Source of the DNA: Cyclobacterium marinum DSM 745
GTDB taxonomy: Bacteria; Bacteroidota; Bacteroidia; Cytophagales; Cyclobacteriaceae
DNA length: 64,000 nt
Reading direction: 5' to 3'
Assembly (NCBI RefSeq): GCF_000222485.1
Contig: NC_015914.1
Coordinates: 434,001-498,000 of the forward strand
Below the pieces are notes generated by a model, which searched no databases, was not told the origin of the DNA, and saw only the letters and a list, made by a program, of their open reading frames with translations. Positions 43,857-53,431 of the stretch are shown piece by piece; position 1 is the stretch's first letter; every line of letters begins with the position of its first letter. The translations under genes were made by a program, and so were the position numbers.

Positions 43857-44101
43857 AGAATGTAAATTTTCATCTTATTTGGAGGGCAAATCAAAGACAA
43901 TTGACAATGGAAAACAAACCTCCTTTCCCAATTCATTGTAGATAAAATTATTATTTCATAAAAATAAAAAAAACCGCACTTTTTATTTTTATTCCTCTAT
44001 CTGCCACCTATCAATTAATGCTTTAGCGACTTATGAATTTATCAAAGTTTGTGAGCAGTTATTTTTAATTATAAGAAAACAACCTTTAAAAGATGCCAAA
44101 C

Positions 44102-44132
44102 TTGTTAATTGAAAGATTCCTTTCTATTTTTA
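44102..44132 (+). promoter_or_regulatory. Probable promoter of pdhB
   Basis: TTG (44102-44104), a 20-base spacer and TATTTTTA (44125-44132) fit the Bacteroidota TTG-N19..21-TAnnTTTG pattern with one mismatch. The ATG follows 25 bases later. Confidence 0.45.
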
Positions 44133-44157
44133 CGAGGATAGAAAATTTTGTATATAA

Positions 44158-45138
44158 ATGAAAGAAATACAATTCAGAGATGCCGTTCGGGATGCAATGT
44201 CCGAAGAAATGAGACGCGATAAAAATGTGTTTCTTATGGGAGAAGAAGTTGCTGAATACAACGGTGCTTACAAAGCAAGCCAAGGAATGCTGGACGAGTT
44301 TGGTCCGGACCGTGTATTAGACACTCCTATTTCGGAACTTGGATTTTCAGGATTAGGCGTAGGTGCTGCCATGAATGGTCTTAGACCTATAATAGAGTTT
44401 ATGACATTTAATTTTTCATTGGTAGCAATGGACCAATTGGTAAATTCAGCAGCTAAAATGCTCGCCATGTCGGGAGGTCAATACAGTGTTCCCATCGTTT
44501 TCCGAGGACCAACTGGAAATGCTGGTCAGTTGGGTGCTACCCACTCTTCTAATTTTGAAAACTGGTTTGCAAACACCCCAGGATTAAAAGTTGTTGTTCC
44601 TTCCAACCCATATGACGCCAAAGGATTATTGAAAGCTTCCATCAGAGATAACAACCCTGTTATTTTTATGGAATCAGAAGTAATGTATAGCGATAAAGGT
44701 GAAGTACCTGAAGGTGAATATTTGCTTCCTTTGGGGGTGGCCGAAATCAAAAGAAAGGGAGATGATGTTACCCTTGTCTCCTTTGGTAAAATGATGAAGG
44801 TAGCTTACCAAGCAGCTGATGAATTGGCAAAAGACAATATTCATGCTGAGGTTATAGACCTAAGAACAGTAAAACCAATCGACTACCCAACTGTTATTGC
44901 CTCTGTTAAGAAAACCAACAGATGTGTAATTGTTGAAGAAGCAAACCCTGTTGCGGCGTTGTCTGCAGACATTGCCTACAACATTCAAAAACAAGCCTTT
45001 GATTTTCTTGATGCACCGGTTATACGTGTAAATTCAATGGACGTTCCATTGAGCTATGCACCTACCTATATTGAAGCAACGCTTCCAAACGTAAAAAGGA
45101 CAATTGATGCTGTGAAATCTGTTACTTATAAGAAGTAA
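44158..45138 (+). CDS. pdhB: Pyruvate dehydrogenase E1 component, beta subunit
   Basis: 326 residues with the two domains of the transketolase-type beta subunit: residues 1-180 (F-L-M-G-E-E-V-A-E-Y-N-G-A-Y, G-A-T-H-S-S-N-F-E) and a C-terminal domain (V-T-L-V-S-F-G-K-M, I-D-L-R-T-V-K-P-I-D, V-E-E-A-N-P-V-A-A). It joins an alpha subunit, not in this window, to decarboxylate pyruvate with thiamine diphosphate. The related branched-chain 2-oxoacid E1 beta is possible, but the Y-N-G-A-Y motif and ending favour pyruvate. It is a single gene with a terminator. Confidence 0.93.
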   Translation: MKEIQFRDAVRDAMSEEMRRDKNVFLMGEEVAEYNGAYKASQGMLDEFGPDRVLDTPISELGFSGLGVGAAMNGLRPIIEFMTFNFSLVAMDQLVNSAAKMLAMSGGQYSVPIVFRGPTGNAGQLGATHSSNFENWFANTPGLKVVVPSNPYDAKGLLKASIRDNNPVIFMESEVMYSDKGEVPEGEYLLPLGVAEIKRKGDDVTLVSFGKMMKVAYQAADELAKDNIHAEVIDLRTVKPIDYPTVIASVKKTNRCVIVEEANPVAALSADIAYNIQKQAFDFLDAPVIRVNSMDVPLSYAPTYIEATLPNVKRTIDAVKSVTYKK

Positions 45139-45160
45139 TCATATTCCGGCTTCCAATAAA

Positions 45161-45193
45161 AAAAGGTAGCATCCATGGATGTTGCCTTTTTTT
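45161..45193 (+). terminator. Terminator of pdhB
   Basis: GGTAGCATCC pairs with GGATGTTGCC (two G-U pairs, two-base loop), flanked by an A-run before and seven T after. It lies 22 bases past the pdhB stop codon. Confidence 0.88.
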
Positions 45194-45214
45194 ATCACCA
45201 ATTGAAAAAAACCT

Positions 45215-45273
45215 ATTATAGAAATAAAAGAGGGCTGAAAACATTGTTTTCAGCCCTCTTTTATTTCTATAAT
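45215..45273. terminator. Perfect 28-bp hairpin between pdhB and ffh
   Basis: Arms 45215-45242 and 45246-45273 are exactly complementary over 28 bases with a three-base loop (ATT). The core AGGGCTGAAAAC/GTTTTCAGCCCT is flanked by A/T runs on both sides, so each strand has a T-rich tract. It ends 10 bases before the ffh stop codon and serves mainly as the ffh terminator; a second use as a barrier between facing genes is plausible. Confidence 0.85.
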
Positions 45274-45283
45274 TTAATGAGAA

Positions 45284-46621
45284 TTATCTTCTTCTCATAT
45301 TTCCACCTAGGGCACCCAATGCCTTTTGAGCGCCACCCATTTTATTCATTTGTTTCATCATCTTTCTCATATCAGCAAATTGCTTCATAAGATTATTAAC
45401 CTCTTGGATAGTCCGTCCACTTCCTTTTGCGATTCTTCTCCTGCGACTTCCGTCAATTATTGATGGGTTACCTCTTTCATCCGGAGTCATACTTCGGATG
45501 ATAGCTTCAATAGGAATAAAAGATTCGTCATCAATATCCAAACCTTTAATAGCTTTGCCCATACCCGGTATCATACCCAAAAGATCTTTAATATTTCCCA
45601 TCTTCTTGATTTGATCAAGTTGGGAAAGAAAATCATCGAAATCAAACTGGTTTTTCCTGATTTTCGCATTAAGTCTTTTGGCCTCATCCTCATCAAATGA
45701 TTGTTGGGCTTTTTCAACCAAGGAAACCACATCACCCATACCCAGAATTCGCTGAGCCATACGATCAGGGTAAAACAGGTCAAGGTTTTCCATCTTCTCG
45801 CCTGTTGAAATAAACTTAATTGGCTTATTAACAACATGACGAATTGAAATGGCTGCCCCACCCCTACTGTCACCATCTAATTTGGTTAGTACTACACCAT
45901 CAAAGTCCAGCCTTTCATCAAAGGTTTTGGCAGTATTGACAGCATCCTGACCGGTCATTGAATCGACTACGAATAATGTCTCTGAAGGATTCAAGCTTTG
46001 TTTCAAAGCAGAAATCTCATCCATCATTACCTCATCTACAGCCAAACGACCTGCTGTATCTACGATAACAGTCTTTTTCCCTGATTTCTTAGCATATTCA
46101 ATGGCATTAGAAGCAATTTCTAAAGCATTTTGATTACCCGGCTCGGCATAAACCTCTATACCAATTTGCTCACCAAGGGTTTTTAATTGCTCAATTGCAG
46201 CAGGACGGTAAATATCACAGGCCACCAATAATACTTGACGACCTTGTTTTTTAAGATAAGTCCCTAATTTTCCAGAAAATGTGGTTTTACCTGAACCTTG
46301 CAAACCAGAAATTAACACTACAGAAGGGTCTCCCTTAAGGTTAATTTCCTCCTTAGCTCCTCCCATCAACTGGGTCAATTCTTCCTGAGTAATTTTAACC
46401 AACAACTGACCCGGAGAAACTGCTATCAACACATCTCTGCCTAATGCCTCCTCTTTAATTTTGTCAGTAACCTCTTTGGCTACTTTATAATTTACATCAG
46501 CATCGATCAGGGCTCTCCGAATTTCCTTAACAGTGGTAGCTACATTTATTTCTGTAATCTTCCCTGTACCTTTTAAGGTTTTAAAAGCTCTATCTAATTT
46601 AAAACTGAGATTATCGAACAT
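45284..46621 (-). CDS. ffh: Signal recognition particle protein Ffh
   Basis: 445 residues from the start at 46621 (M-F-D-N-L-S-F-K-L-D), which fits the family; the upstream ATG at 46645 would add 8 residues. The GTPase motifs are G-L-Q-G-S-G-K-T-T-F (G1), D-T-A-G-R-L (G3), and T-K-L-D-G-D-S-R-G-G-A (G4/G5). The Met-rich M domain is at the C-terminus (M-M-K-Q-M-N-K-M-G-G). It binds 4.5S RNA and signal sequences and targets proteins to the membrane. Confidence 0.97.
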   Translation of the reverse strand: MFDNLSFKLDRAFKTLKGTGKITEINVATTVKEIRRALIDADVNYKVAKEVTDKIKEEALGRDVLIAVSPGQLLVKITQEELTQLMGGAKEEINLKGDPSVVLISGLQGSGKTTFSGKLGTYLKKQGRQVLLVACDIYRPAAIEQLKTLGEQIGIEVYAEPGNQNALEIASNAIEYAKKSGKKTVIVDTAGRLAVDEVMMDEISALKQSLNPSETLFVVDSMTGQDAVNTAKTFDERLDFDGVVLTKLDGDSRGGAAISIRHVVNKPIKFISTGEKMENLDLFYPDRMAQRILGMGDVVSLVEKAQQSFDEDEAKRLNAKIRKNQFDFDDFLSQLDQIKKMGNIKDLLGMIPGMGKAIKGLDIDDESFIPIEAIIRSMTPDERGNPSIIDGSRRRRIAKGSGRTIQEVNNLMKQFADMRKMMKQMNKMGGAQKALGALGGNMRRR

Positions 46622-46786
46622 GTCATTTTCGTTTAGAATCAACAAAAATAGAGATTTTTTTTAAGCAAGTACATCTAATACCTTAAAAGAATACGTACAT
46701 TCTTTAAAAGACGTTTATAATAGCATAAGTCATGAAATTTTATCTTTTTCATTAGGAAAAAGACAAAATGTTGCATTTGGTATACA

Positions 46787-46810
46787 AAAATACCCTGATC
46801 AGGGTATTTT
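46787..46810. promoter_or_regulatory. Perfect 24-bp palindrome upstream of the DUF6508-like gene
   Basis: The half-site AAAATACCCTGA is followed at once by its exact complement, centred on TGATCA. It lies 83 bases before the ATG at 46894. It could be the operator of a dimeric regulator. With no loop and a run of T after it, it could also terminate a transcript. Confidence 0.5.
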
Positions 46811-46893
46811 ATTGATCAAAAAAATGTTGTTACTTACAAACTCAATTCAAACAGTATCAAACAATTATCATTTAAACTATAAACTATTTAATA

Positions 46894-47388
46894 ATGATAA
46901 AGGACCAAACCCCGCTTTTTATTCCAATTGGAAATTTTTCTGATCATTGTAACAGCCTTGACGGAAGAAAACTGATGCCCTTGGTAAATCTTATTCAGGA
47001 AATGGAAATGAGTTTCTATAAAACTGAAAAATTTCACGGAATTAACGATTTAAGTGGTATTACTTTAAGTGGTATCGGCTTGAACGGAATTCATGTGAAG
47101 TTATTGGATGCCGTATTGAAATTAAGATTAGTCCCTCTCTTTGATTGGCTTTCTTGGAAGTCCGAAGCTGAAAGATTTTATCAAAACCCTTCATTATTAA
47201 GAAGTCAAGATACCGTGACCCTTGGCAAAATAATGACAGTATTGCTGAGGTCTCAGACAATTTATGGCCCGACATTTCTTGAGTCAAAGATAAAAGACAA
47301 GTTTGTGCTTGCCTTATTAAAAGCTATCGTAAATTCTTTAGACACTACGAATGTTTCCGGATATATAAATACAGATATTGTAGATTAA
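46894..47388 (+). CDS. DUF6508-like hypothetical protein
   Basis: 164 residues, no signal or membrane segment. The ending pattern V-P-L-F-D-W-L-S-W, then T-V-L-L-R-S-Q-T-I-Y-G-P-T-F-L-E-S and F-V-L-A-L-L-K-A-I, resembles DUF6508 proteins (PFDWxxW ... LLTAxVRxxRFxEGxL ... IxxxLxxL). An internal short repeat L-S-G-I / L-S-G-I / L-N-G-I spans residues 54-66. Role unknown. It stands alone in an AT-rich setting with a palindrome upstream. Confidence 0.6.
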   Translation: MIKDQTPLFIPIGNFSDHCNSLDGRKLMPLVNLIQEMEMSFYKTEKFHGINDLSGITLSGIGLNGIHVKLLDAVLKLRLVPLFDWLSWKSEAERFYQNPSLLRSQDTVTLGKIMTVLLRSQTIYGPTFLESKIKDKFVLALLKAIVNSLDTTNVSGYINTDIVD

Positions 47389-47810
47389 CCCAATTAACCG
47401 CCAGTATTATTGATTTTTTTTTAGTATAGTATAAATTTTTTACGCTTAACGCCCTCTATTTTTTTTATTATTGGCCTTATAATTGTGAATACAGGTTCAA
47501 CTGATAAATTATTAATAGCGTAAATGATATAGGTTGGAAGAGATATTTATATTGTAAAGCAGTGTAATCCAAATGAGATTTATTTGCGTTACTTTATAAC
47601 GAAAATAAATTTAGGTGCCGCGCTTTTCAATAGACACCTTAGAAATATTGAATAAGAAGGAAGCATAAAATAATGCGTTTCCTTTAAATTGACAAAACCA
47701 ATTAAGCTGTTGAATTTGAAGCAATTTAACCCTGTTGCAAAATAATTTTCAGTTTAATTAAAAAACTAAATAGTTTAATCGATCCTTTAAAACATCACTA
47801 GGTAAAACCA
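47389..47810. other. Intergenic region with a weak third copy of the dispersed element
   Basis: 422 AT-rich bases ahead of the large adhesin-like gene. The stretch 47684-47729 recalls the 3' part of the dispersed element: AAATTGACAAAACC, then GCTGTTGAATTTGAAGC. Its flanks TTAAATTG (47684-47691) and CAATTTAA (47722-47729) pair perfectly. The rest of the element is not recognisable, so this may be chance. Confidence 0.35.
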
Positions 47811-47816
47811 GTGTTA

Positions 47817-50800
47817 ATGAAAATCAATCAAATGATCACCCCACATTCAAAGAATGTGCACCTTATTTATTTGTTTTTGCTTGCGATTGGGCTTCATTCC
47901 AATTTAATGGCACAAACAGAACCCACTATAGATTTAGAAAAGCAAGACCCTTCCTGCTCAGGCAATGGACGCATCACAGCATTGCTTCAGAATTCAGACA
48001 ATGCGGGGAATTTGGTCTACAACTTATTTCAGCTTCCAAGTGAAACGCTTCTAGCAAGCAACGCAAATGGTTTTTTCGAAGGATTAGATGCAGGTTTATA
48101 TAAGCTAAGTGCCAACTTTACAATCGATGACAGCCCTCAAGAAATTTCCGTGGAGGAAACATTAAATTCTGTATATAACCCGTTGTCATTTACCGTAATT
48201 TCAAAAACAATCTGTGAAAACGAATTGGGTAGTATAGAAGTATTTGTTAATGAAGGAGCGCCTGCCTCATATGAATTATTAGGTCCCTCTGAAAGACCTG
48301 CTCAAGAAAGCAATGTGTTTGAAGACCTTATGGAAGGAGCTTATACAATAATTGTTACCGATGAATGTGGAGATAGACTTTCTCAATCTTTTGAGATTCA
48401 AAAGGCTGCGTTTTTTATTGATGAAAACTATCAAGGGTTTGAAAACACGCTTAATAGTTGTAACGAAATTAATGTTGGCCACTTAGTAAAGTCCGTTGGA
48501 GCTAGTATATCATACCCATTATATGTCAATTATGTGGTCCATACACCGATGGGGACAACCGAAGAAATCAATACAGAAATCACAACCGGTGATCCTTCAG
48601 AAAACATATTTTTCAATACCCTCCCTTTCTATTATGACGAAGCCTATACATATGACCTGAAAATCACAGATAATTGCGGGCAAGTTTCCACATTAGAGGG
48701 AATTTCAATTGATAGAAAGTTGACGATTTCAAATGACCTTTTGTGGGGTGCAGGGTCTTGTGGTAAAAGAAGACTATCCATTAAACCTTCCAATTTCACC
48801 GCACCATTTACAATAAATTTTACCGAATTTCCGGATGGATTTGACCCTGAAATCTTTAATTCCCAATATCCAGGTCCTTTTACCGAAGAAAATATTTTTT
48901 TCGGCTCTACTGATATGCCTATTCCTACAGGGAATTATGCCTTTACATTAGAAGATGCTTGTGGGCATACTGCAAGTATTTCTAAAGAACTATTAGACAA
49001 ATTAAGCGGCCCGGGGGCTACGGTTTATAAAGGTTGTGGGCCGGATATGGGCTCTGTACAATTGAACAGCTTTGATTTTGAATTTACCACCGTAGAACTA
49101 ACAAGTGCACCGGCTTCATTTAGTGGCTCTTTGCCCTTAGATGTCACCAATAACATCAGTAGTGTAGATCCCAGAAGGTTTTATATGAACAGTCTTCCAG
49201 AAGGAGAATATGAATTCACCTCCTATACAAGCTGCAAAACCACCCATCTCACCAAGGTTACCATTGAAGGAATTGAGGTAATTGATAATCAAATTGATAT
49301 TATTGAAAATTGTGGGGCCTTTAACATCTTCTTGAAACATGAAGACAATTCAACCAATGGCCAATCCCCGCTATTCGGAATCCAAAAATTAGATCCTTCA
49401 TCCGGTGAATGGGGCCATCCTGAAACCGGCCAAGTATATAACCCTACAGATCCATTGACAAATGAGAACGCAATTTTATTGGTCAATGGAGCTACCAATA
49501 TCAATCAAAATTATTCGGGAACATTAAGATTGGTAAAGTCATTGAACATCTGGAAAATGGGTGAAGACATGATGGTAAATAGGCCCCAGATCACATATTG
49601 TTTGGAAACATTAAAAACCTTTGAGATTAAAGAAAAAAGCACCTTCAATAGTATCAATACCTTTAAATGTAGCGGAGATAACTACGAGGTTTCAGTGAAT
49701 GCAGAAGGCTACCTTCCCATTACCTATAAGATCGTTGAAAAAGATGGCCTCCCTTTTATCATTGACAATGGGGAAGATCCATTGTTTAAGGGGCTTGAAT
49801 CAGGCCGATATAAACTGCAGTTAGAAGATGCTTGTGGGAACCTGACCAACACTTCAGTTCAAGTAAAAGGAGAGAATTTACCTAAAATCATTCCTGAGAA
49901 CCTATGTGAAGGTGAAAATGGAGCACTTTTAATTAAAAACCTGGATTTCCTCGAATTTGAATGGTACAAAGAGGGTGCTCCAGAAAACATTTTAAGCACA
50001 AATTCTCGTCTGGAATTTCCATCATTTAATTTATCAGCCAATGCAGGTACATACTATGTCCAGATCAGCGATAACAATCCTGAGTCTTGTGTAAACAAAA
50101 CCCTTGAATTTACTATTGATACCTCAAGTCTAAATCCTGATGCCGGAGAAGGTCAGGAAGTTGAGATTTGTAAAGGAGAAATAATAAACTTATTTGATTA
50201 TTTGAGCGGGCCATATGACAATTATGGTACTTGGAAAGAAATCACTAATAGTGGTAATTTAATAGAAAACGCTTGGTCATCGGATGATCTGTCCCCCGGC
50301 ACTTATACCTTTGAATACACTATTACAGGAATATGCTCAGGTGAAAAAAGCACAGTTGTTACAATTAATTTGACTGATGTGCCGGAGGTTCCTAAAGGCA
50401 ATGCTATTCAAGAATTTTGTAGCCCTGGCCAGTACACCCTGGCATCACTTGTGGTTGAGGGTACAAATATTCAATGGCATACTTCCCCTCTTGGTGAAGA
50501 AATACTCCCCGAGGAAACAATTCTCCAAAATGGTAGGACATACTATGCCACACAATCCAATGGCACTTGTTTTTCGGATGAAAGGTTAGCAGTAGAAGTA
50601 TTGATACATACTCAGGTTGAAAATAATATGATTTCCGCTGAACAAACGTTGTATCAGATGGAAAAACCGGAAGAAATCATTGGCACTGAACCACAAGGAG
50701 GTTCCGGGAAATTCACTTATATATGGGAACAGAAAACAGAAGGCTCGGAATGGGAAATTATTGAAGGCGCTAAAAGGAAGGACTATTCACCTAAGCCGCT

Positions 50801-52184
50801 CTTAGAAACAACAAGCTTTAGAAGGACAACCTCTGATGAATTATGTGGTGATTTTATAAGCAATGAGCTAACTATTGAAGTTTTAGTTGCTCCTATTGTA
50901 GCAAATGATGATTATTATGGGCCACTAATTAATTATGAATCTTACTTACTACCTACAATATTATTGAATGACAGCCTTAAAAATAAACCAATCCTACCTG
51001 AAGATATAAGAATTAGCGTCTTAAGCATCAAAGATGAAGATGGGAATAATGTTACATTGGATAACAGGTACAGTATGGATACAGAAGGTGTTATTTCATT
51101 ACCTGAAGACATCACAGCAGGTAATTACATCGTTCGTTACAGCATTTGCCAAAAAGATGTTCCTGCCAATTGCAGTGAAGCCAATATAATCCTATCCGTT
51201 ATTGGCATTTCTATTGATGCAGCAAAAACAATTGATAGAACACAGGCATTGCCGGGTGATATAGTAAATTATACCGTTCGCTTAAAAAACACCAGCACAT
51301 TTAGTCTTGACAAAATTATTCTAACAGAGATATTACCTGAAGAACTGATGCTTCTTTCTGCCAGTCCTGCCTTAAGTCCTTCCAATACTTGGGAAATAAG
51401 TAATCTTGCACCTGAAGAAACGGTTGAGTTGGGATTGTCGGTAATGCCAACCATAGATGGAAACTTTACGAATGAAGTTAACATTAAGGTAGAAAATTAT
51501 GACCAAACAATTCAAAGTGAAGAGTTACAGGTAAGGCCCAAAATGGTTGACATGGCCATAGAAAAGACTTCCTTTAACACCACAGTGAATGATGGTAGTT
51601 CTTTTGATTACCAAATAACAGTGACCAACAACGGACCTGACCCAGCTGACAATGTGCGGATTGTGGATTTTTTACCTGCACAATTAGCTTACGAGTCAGC
51701 AGTGTTTGATACTGAAGGATTACTTTCTTCACCTACTTTTACGCAAGCGGATGATTTACTGGTTTGGAATGTACCTCAGTTTGATGTGGATGCAACCCTA
51801 ACCATCACCTTAACTGTCAAGGCTATTGGCGATGGAAGGATCAGAAACAGGGCCGAGGTGAGTGCTGATGGACAAGATATATTACCAGAGAACAACACAT
51901 CAATTGAAGTAAAAACAATCCTTCCCCTATTTATCCCTAATGTATTCAAACCAGATGGAGATGGGAAAAATGAAACTTTTGTAATTAGGGCCGCCCATAG
52001 ATTTGAACGGCTTGAATTAGTAATATTTAACCGCTGGGGGGACATCGTTTATTCTTCTAAAGATTATCAAAACAATTGGTATGCTGAAGGTTTATTGCCT
52101 GGAACTTATTATTATCAAGTTAAAGGCGTAGATTTTGATAAGAAAGAGAAACAATACAAGGGCTGGGTACAAGTGATTAAATAA
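47817..52184 (+). CDS. Large type IX secretion (type B) surface protein with DUF11 repeats
   Basis: 1455 residues from ATG at 47817 (an in-frame GTG lies two codons upstream). A signal peptide ends near L-M-A-Q. The long middle part consists of cysteine-paired beta domains with C-G-x motifs, probably immunoglobulin-like repeats. Two DUF11-type domains follow (about residues 1130-1235 and 1243-1365, with V-N-Y-T-V-R-L-K-N and D-Y-Q-I-T-V-T-N-N-G-P). The last 85 residues are the gliding-motility-associated (type B) sorting domain (F-I-P-N-V-F-K-P-D-G-D-G-K-N-E, then F-N-R-W-G-D-I-V-Y). It should be carried across the outer membrane by the type IX system and displayed or released. The PorP/SprF gene begins 3 bases after its stop. 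Confidence 0.9.
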   Translation: MKINQMITPHSKNVHLIYLFLLAIGLHSNLMAQTEPTIDLEKQDPSCSGNGRITALLQNSDNAGNLVYNLFQLPSETLLASNANGFFEGLDAGLYKLSANFTIDDSPQEISVEETLNSVYNPLSFTVISKTICENELGSIEVFVNEGAPASYELLGPSERPAQESNVFEDLMEGAYTIIVTDECGDRLSQSFEIQKAAFFIDENYQGFENTLNSCNEINVGHLVKSVGASISYPLYVNYVVHTPMGTTEEINTEITTGDPSENIFFNTLPFYYDEAYTYDLKITDNCGQVSTLEGISIDRKLTISNDLLWGAGSCGKRRLSIKPSNFTAPFTINFTEFPDGFDPEIFNSQYPGPFTEENIFFGSTDMPIPTGNYAFTLEDACGHTASISKELLDKLSGPGATVYKGCGPDMGSVQLNSFDFEFTTVELTSAPASFSGSLPLDVTNNISSVDPRRFYMNSLPEGEYEFTSYTSCKTTHLTKVTIEGIEVIDNQIDIIENCGAFNIFLKHEDNSTNGQSPLFGIQKLDPSSGEWGHPETGQVYNPTDPLTNENAILLVNGATNINQNYSGTLRLVKSLNIWKMGEDMMVNRPQITYCLETLKTFEIKEKSTFNSINTFKCSGDNYEVSVNAEGYLPITYKIVEKDGLPFIIDNGEDPLFKGLESGRYKLQLEDACGNLTNTSVQVKGENLPKIIPENLCEGENGALLIKNLDFLEFEWYKEGAPENILSTNSRLEFPSFNLSANAGTYYVQISDNNPESCVNKTLEFTIDTSSLNPDAGEGQEVEICKGEIINLFDYLSGPYDNYGTWKEITNSGNLIENAWSSDDLSPGTYTFEYTITGICSGEKSTVVTINLTDVPEVPKGNAIQEFCSPGQYTLASLVVEGTNIQWHTSPLGEEILPEETILQNGRTYYATQSNGTCFSDERLAVEVLIHTQVENNMISAEQTLYQMEKPEEIIGTEPQGGSGKFTYIWEQKTEGSEWEIIEGAKRKDYSPKPLLETTSFRRTTSDELCGDFISNELTIEVLVAPIVANDDYYGPLINYESYLLPTILLNDSLKNKPILPEDIRISVLSIKDEDGNNVTLDNRYSMDTEGVISLPEDITAGNYIVRYSICQKDVPANCSEANIILSVIGISIDAAKTIDRTQALPGDIVNYTVRLKNTSTFSLDKIILTEILPEELMLLSASPALSPSNTWEISNLAPEETVELGLSVMPTIDGNFTNEVNIKVENYDQTIQSEELQVRPKMVDMAIEKTSFNTTVNDGSSFDYQITVTNNGPDPADNVRIVDFLPAQLAYESAVFDTEGLLSSPTFTQADDLLVWNVPQFDVDATLTITLTVKAIGDGRIRNRAEVSADGQDILPENNTSIEVKTILPLFIPNVFKPDGDGKNETFVIRAAHRFERLELVIFNRWGDIVYSSKDYQNNWYAEGLLPGTYYYQVKGVDFDKKEKQYKGWVQVIK

Positions 52185-52187
52185 ATT

Positions 52188-53162
52188 ATGAAGCCAATAA
52201 CTTTACATCGCATTCTTTTAACCATTAGTGTTTTCTTTTCACTAACCGCCACTCAGGCACAACAACTTCCTCAGTATAGTCAGTATGTATTTAACCCCTT
52301 ACATATCAATCCCGCCTATGCTGGATACAAAATAGACCCTTTTGTTCAAGCTACTTACAGAAGTCAGTTTAATGGCTTTGAAGGTGCCCCACAAACCTTT
52401 TCTGTTGCTGCAGATATTGGAAATTTAGAGCAAACCATGGGTTTTGGTATACAAATTAATTCAGACAAATTTGGAGCAAGTGATATTCAGAATTTACTCC
52501 TTACTTACTCTTATAGTGTCCAATTGTCCTATAGTAGTTATTTAAGCTTGGGCGTGAGCTCAGGTATTGCTTCTTATGGCCTTGACGCAAGTCAATATCA
52601 ACCGGATGACCCAAGTGACCCTGGCATACCTCAAGGTAAAATAAGTGCCATTACTCCCAATTTAAACCTTGGCATATTTTTTCATACGCCACAGTTCTTC
52701 ACCGGTGTAAGTGCTTATAATTTAGTGGGGCAAAACATATTAGAAAACAAAAATCTGGCAGTAGCCACACACAATTACCATTTTTATTATCAATTGGGGG
52801 CACTATTGCCTTTATCCAATGCAGTTTCCCTTAAACCTTCAATTTTAATTCGTGAAGAGCTGAATGGTCCAACAAGTTTTGATATCAATGCGATGTTTCT
52901 CCTAAGAGAAAATTATTGGATAGGCACTTCCTTCAGGTCAGGGTTGGTCAAAAACCAGGCTTCCATTTCTGAAATTGGAAACAATAGGAAAGCCCTTGCT
53001 CTGTTAATGGATATATTTATTACTCAAGAACTCAGAATGGGTTATGCTTACGACTTTAACCTTAATAGCAAAAGCAATTACACCAATAATAGCCATGAGC
53101 TTTCACTGGGATATTATATCAATAACAAATGGTTTGATTCACCCTCCCAAAGAAATTTTTAG
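52188..53162 (+). CDS. PorP/SprF-family type IX secretion outer-membrane protein
   Basis: 324 residues with a signal peptide (cut near T-Q-A-Q-Q) and the family start L-P-Q-Y-S-Q-Y-V-F-N-P-L-H-I-N-P-A-Y-A-G. The rest is a 14-strand-like outer-membrane barrel. In Flavobacterium, SprF is needed to deliver SprB to the surface; family members next to type B substrates probably serve that one substrate. The 3-base gap to the upstream gene indicates one operon. Confidence 0.93.
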   Translation: MKPITLHRILLTISVFFSLTATQAQQLPQYSQYVFNPLHINPAYAGYKIDPFVQATYRSQFNGFEGAPQTFSVAADIGNLEQTMGFGIQINSDKFGASDIQNLLLTYSYSVQLSYSSYLSLGVSSGIASYGLDASQYQPDDPSDPGIPQGKISAITPNLNLGIFFHTPQFFTGVSAYNLVGQNILENKNLAVATHNYHFYYQLGALLPLSNAVSLKPSILIREELNGPTSFDINAMFLLRENYWIGTSFRSGLVKNQASISEIGNNRKALALLMDIFITQELRMGYAYDFNLNSKSNYTNNSHELSLGYYINNKWFDSPSQRNF

Positions 53163-53431
53163 CTCTTTCTAAAAGCATTATGGCTAAGATAATAGCAGCT
53201 GGTCATTTAAGTCTTCTGCTTTCTTCATTACTTTAGTATAATAAAAATTGATGTCCCATATCTGCTTGATAATTAATTTTCTAATTAGAAATGAGGCTTA
53301 TTACTGCAATTTTAATTCGTTTGAAATTAAGGTTCTCCACCCCCTACCAGCCTAGCTAGAGATAGATCAAATAAATTCAGCACTGTATAAATTTCTTGTA
53401 ACCCACCAACCAATTTATCATTAGTACGAAT

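Noticed and set aside
53278..53291. Palindrome TTTCTAATTAGAAA as an operator
   Set aside because: Short, AT-only apart from the central bases, and expected by chance in this composition.
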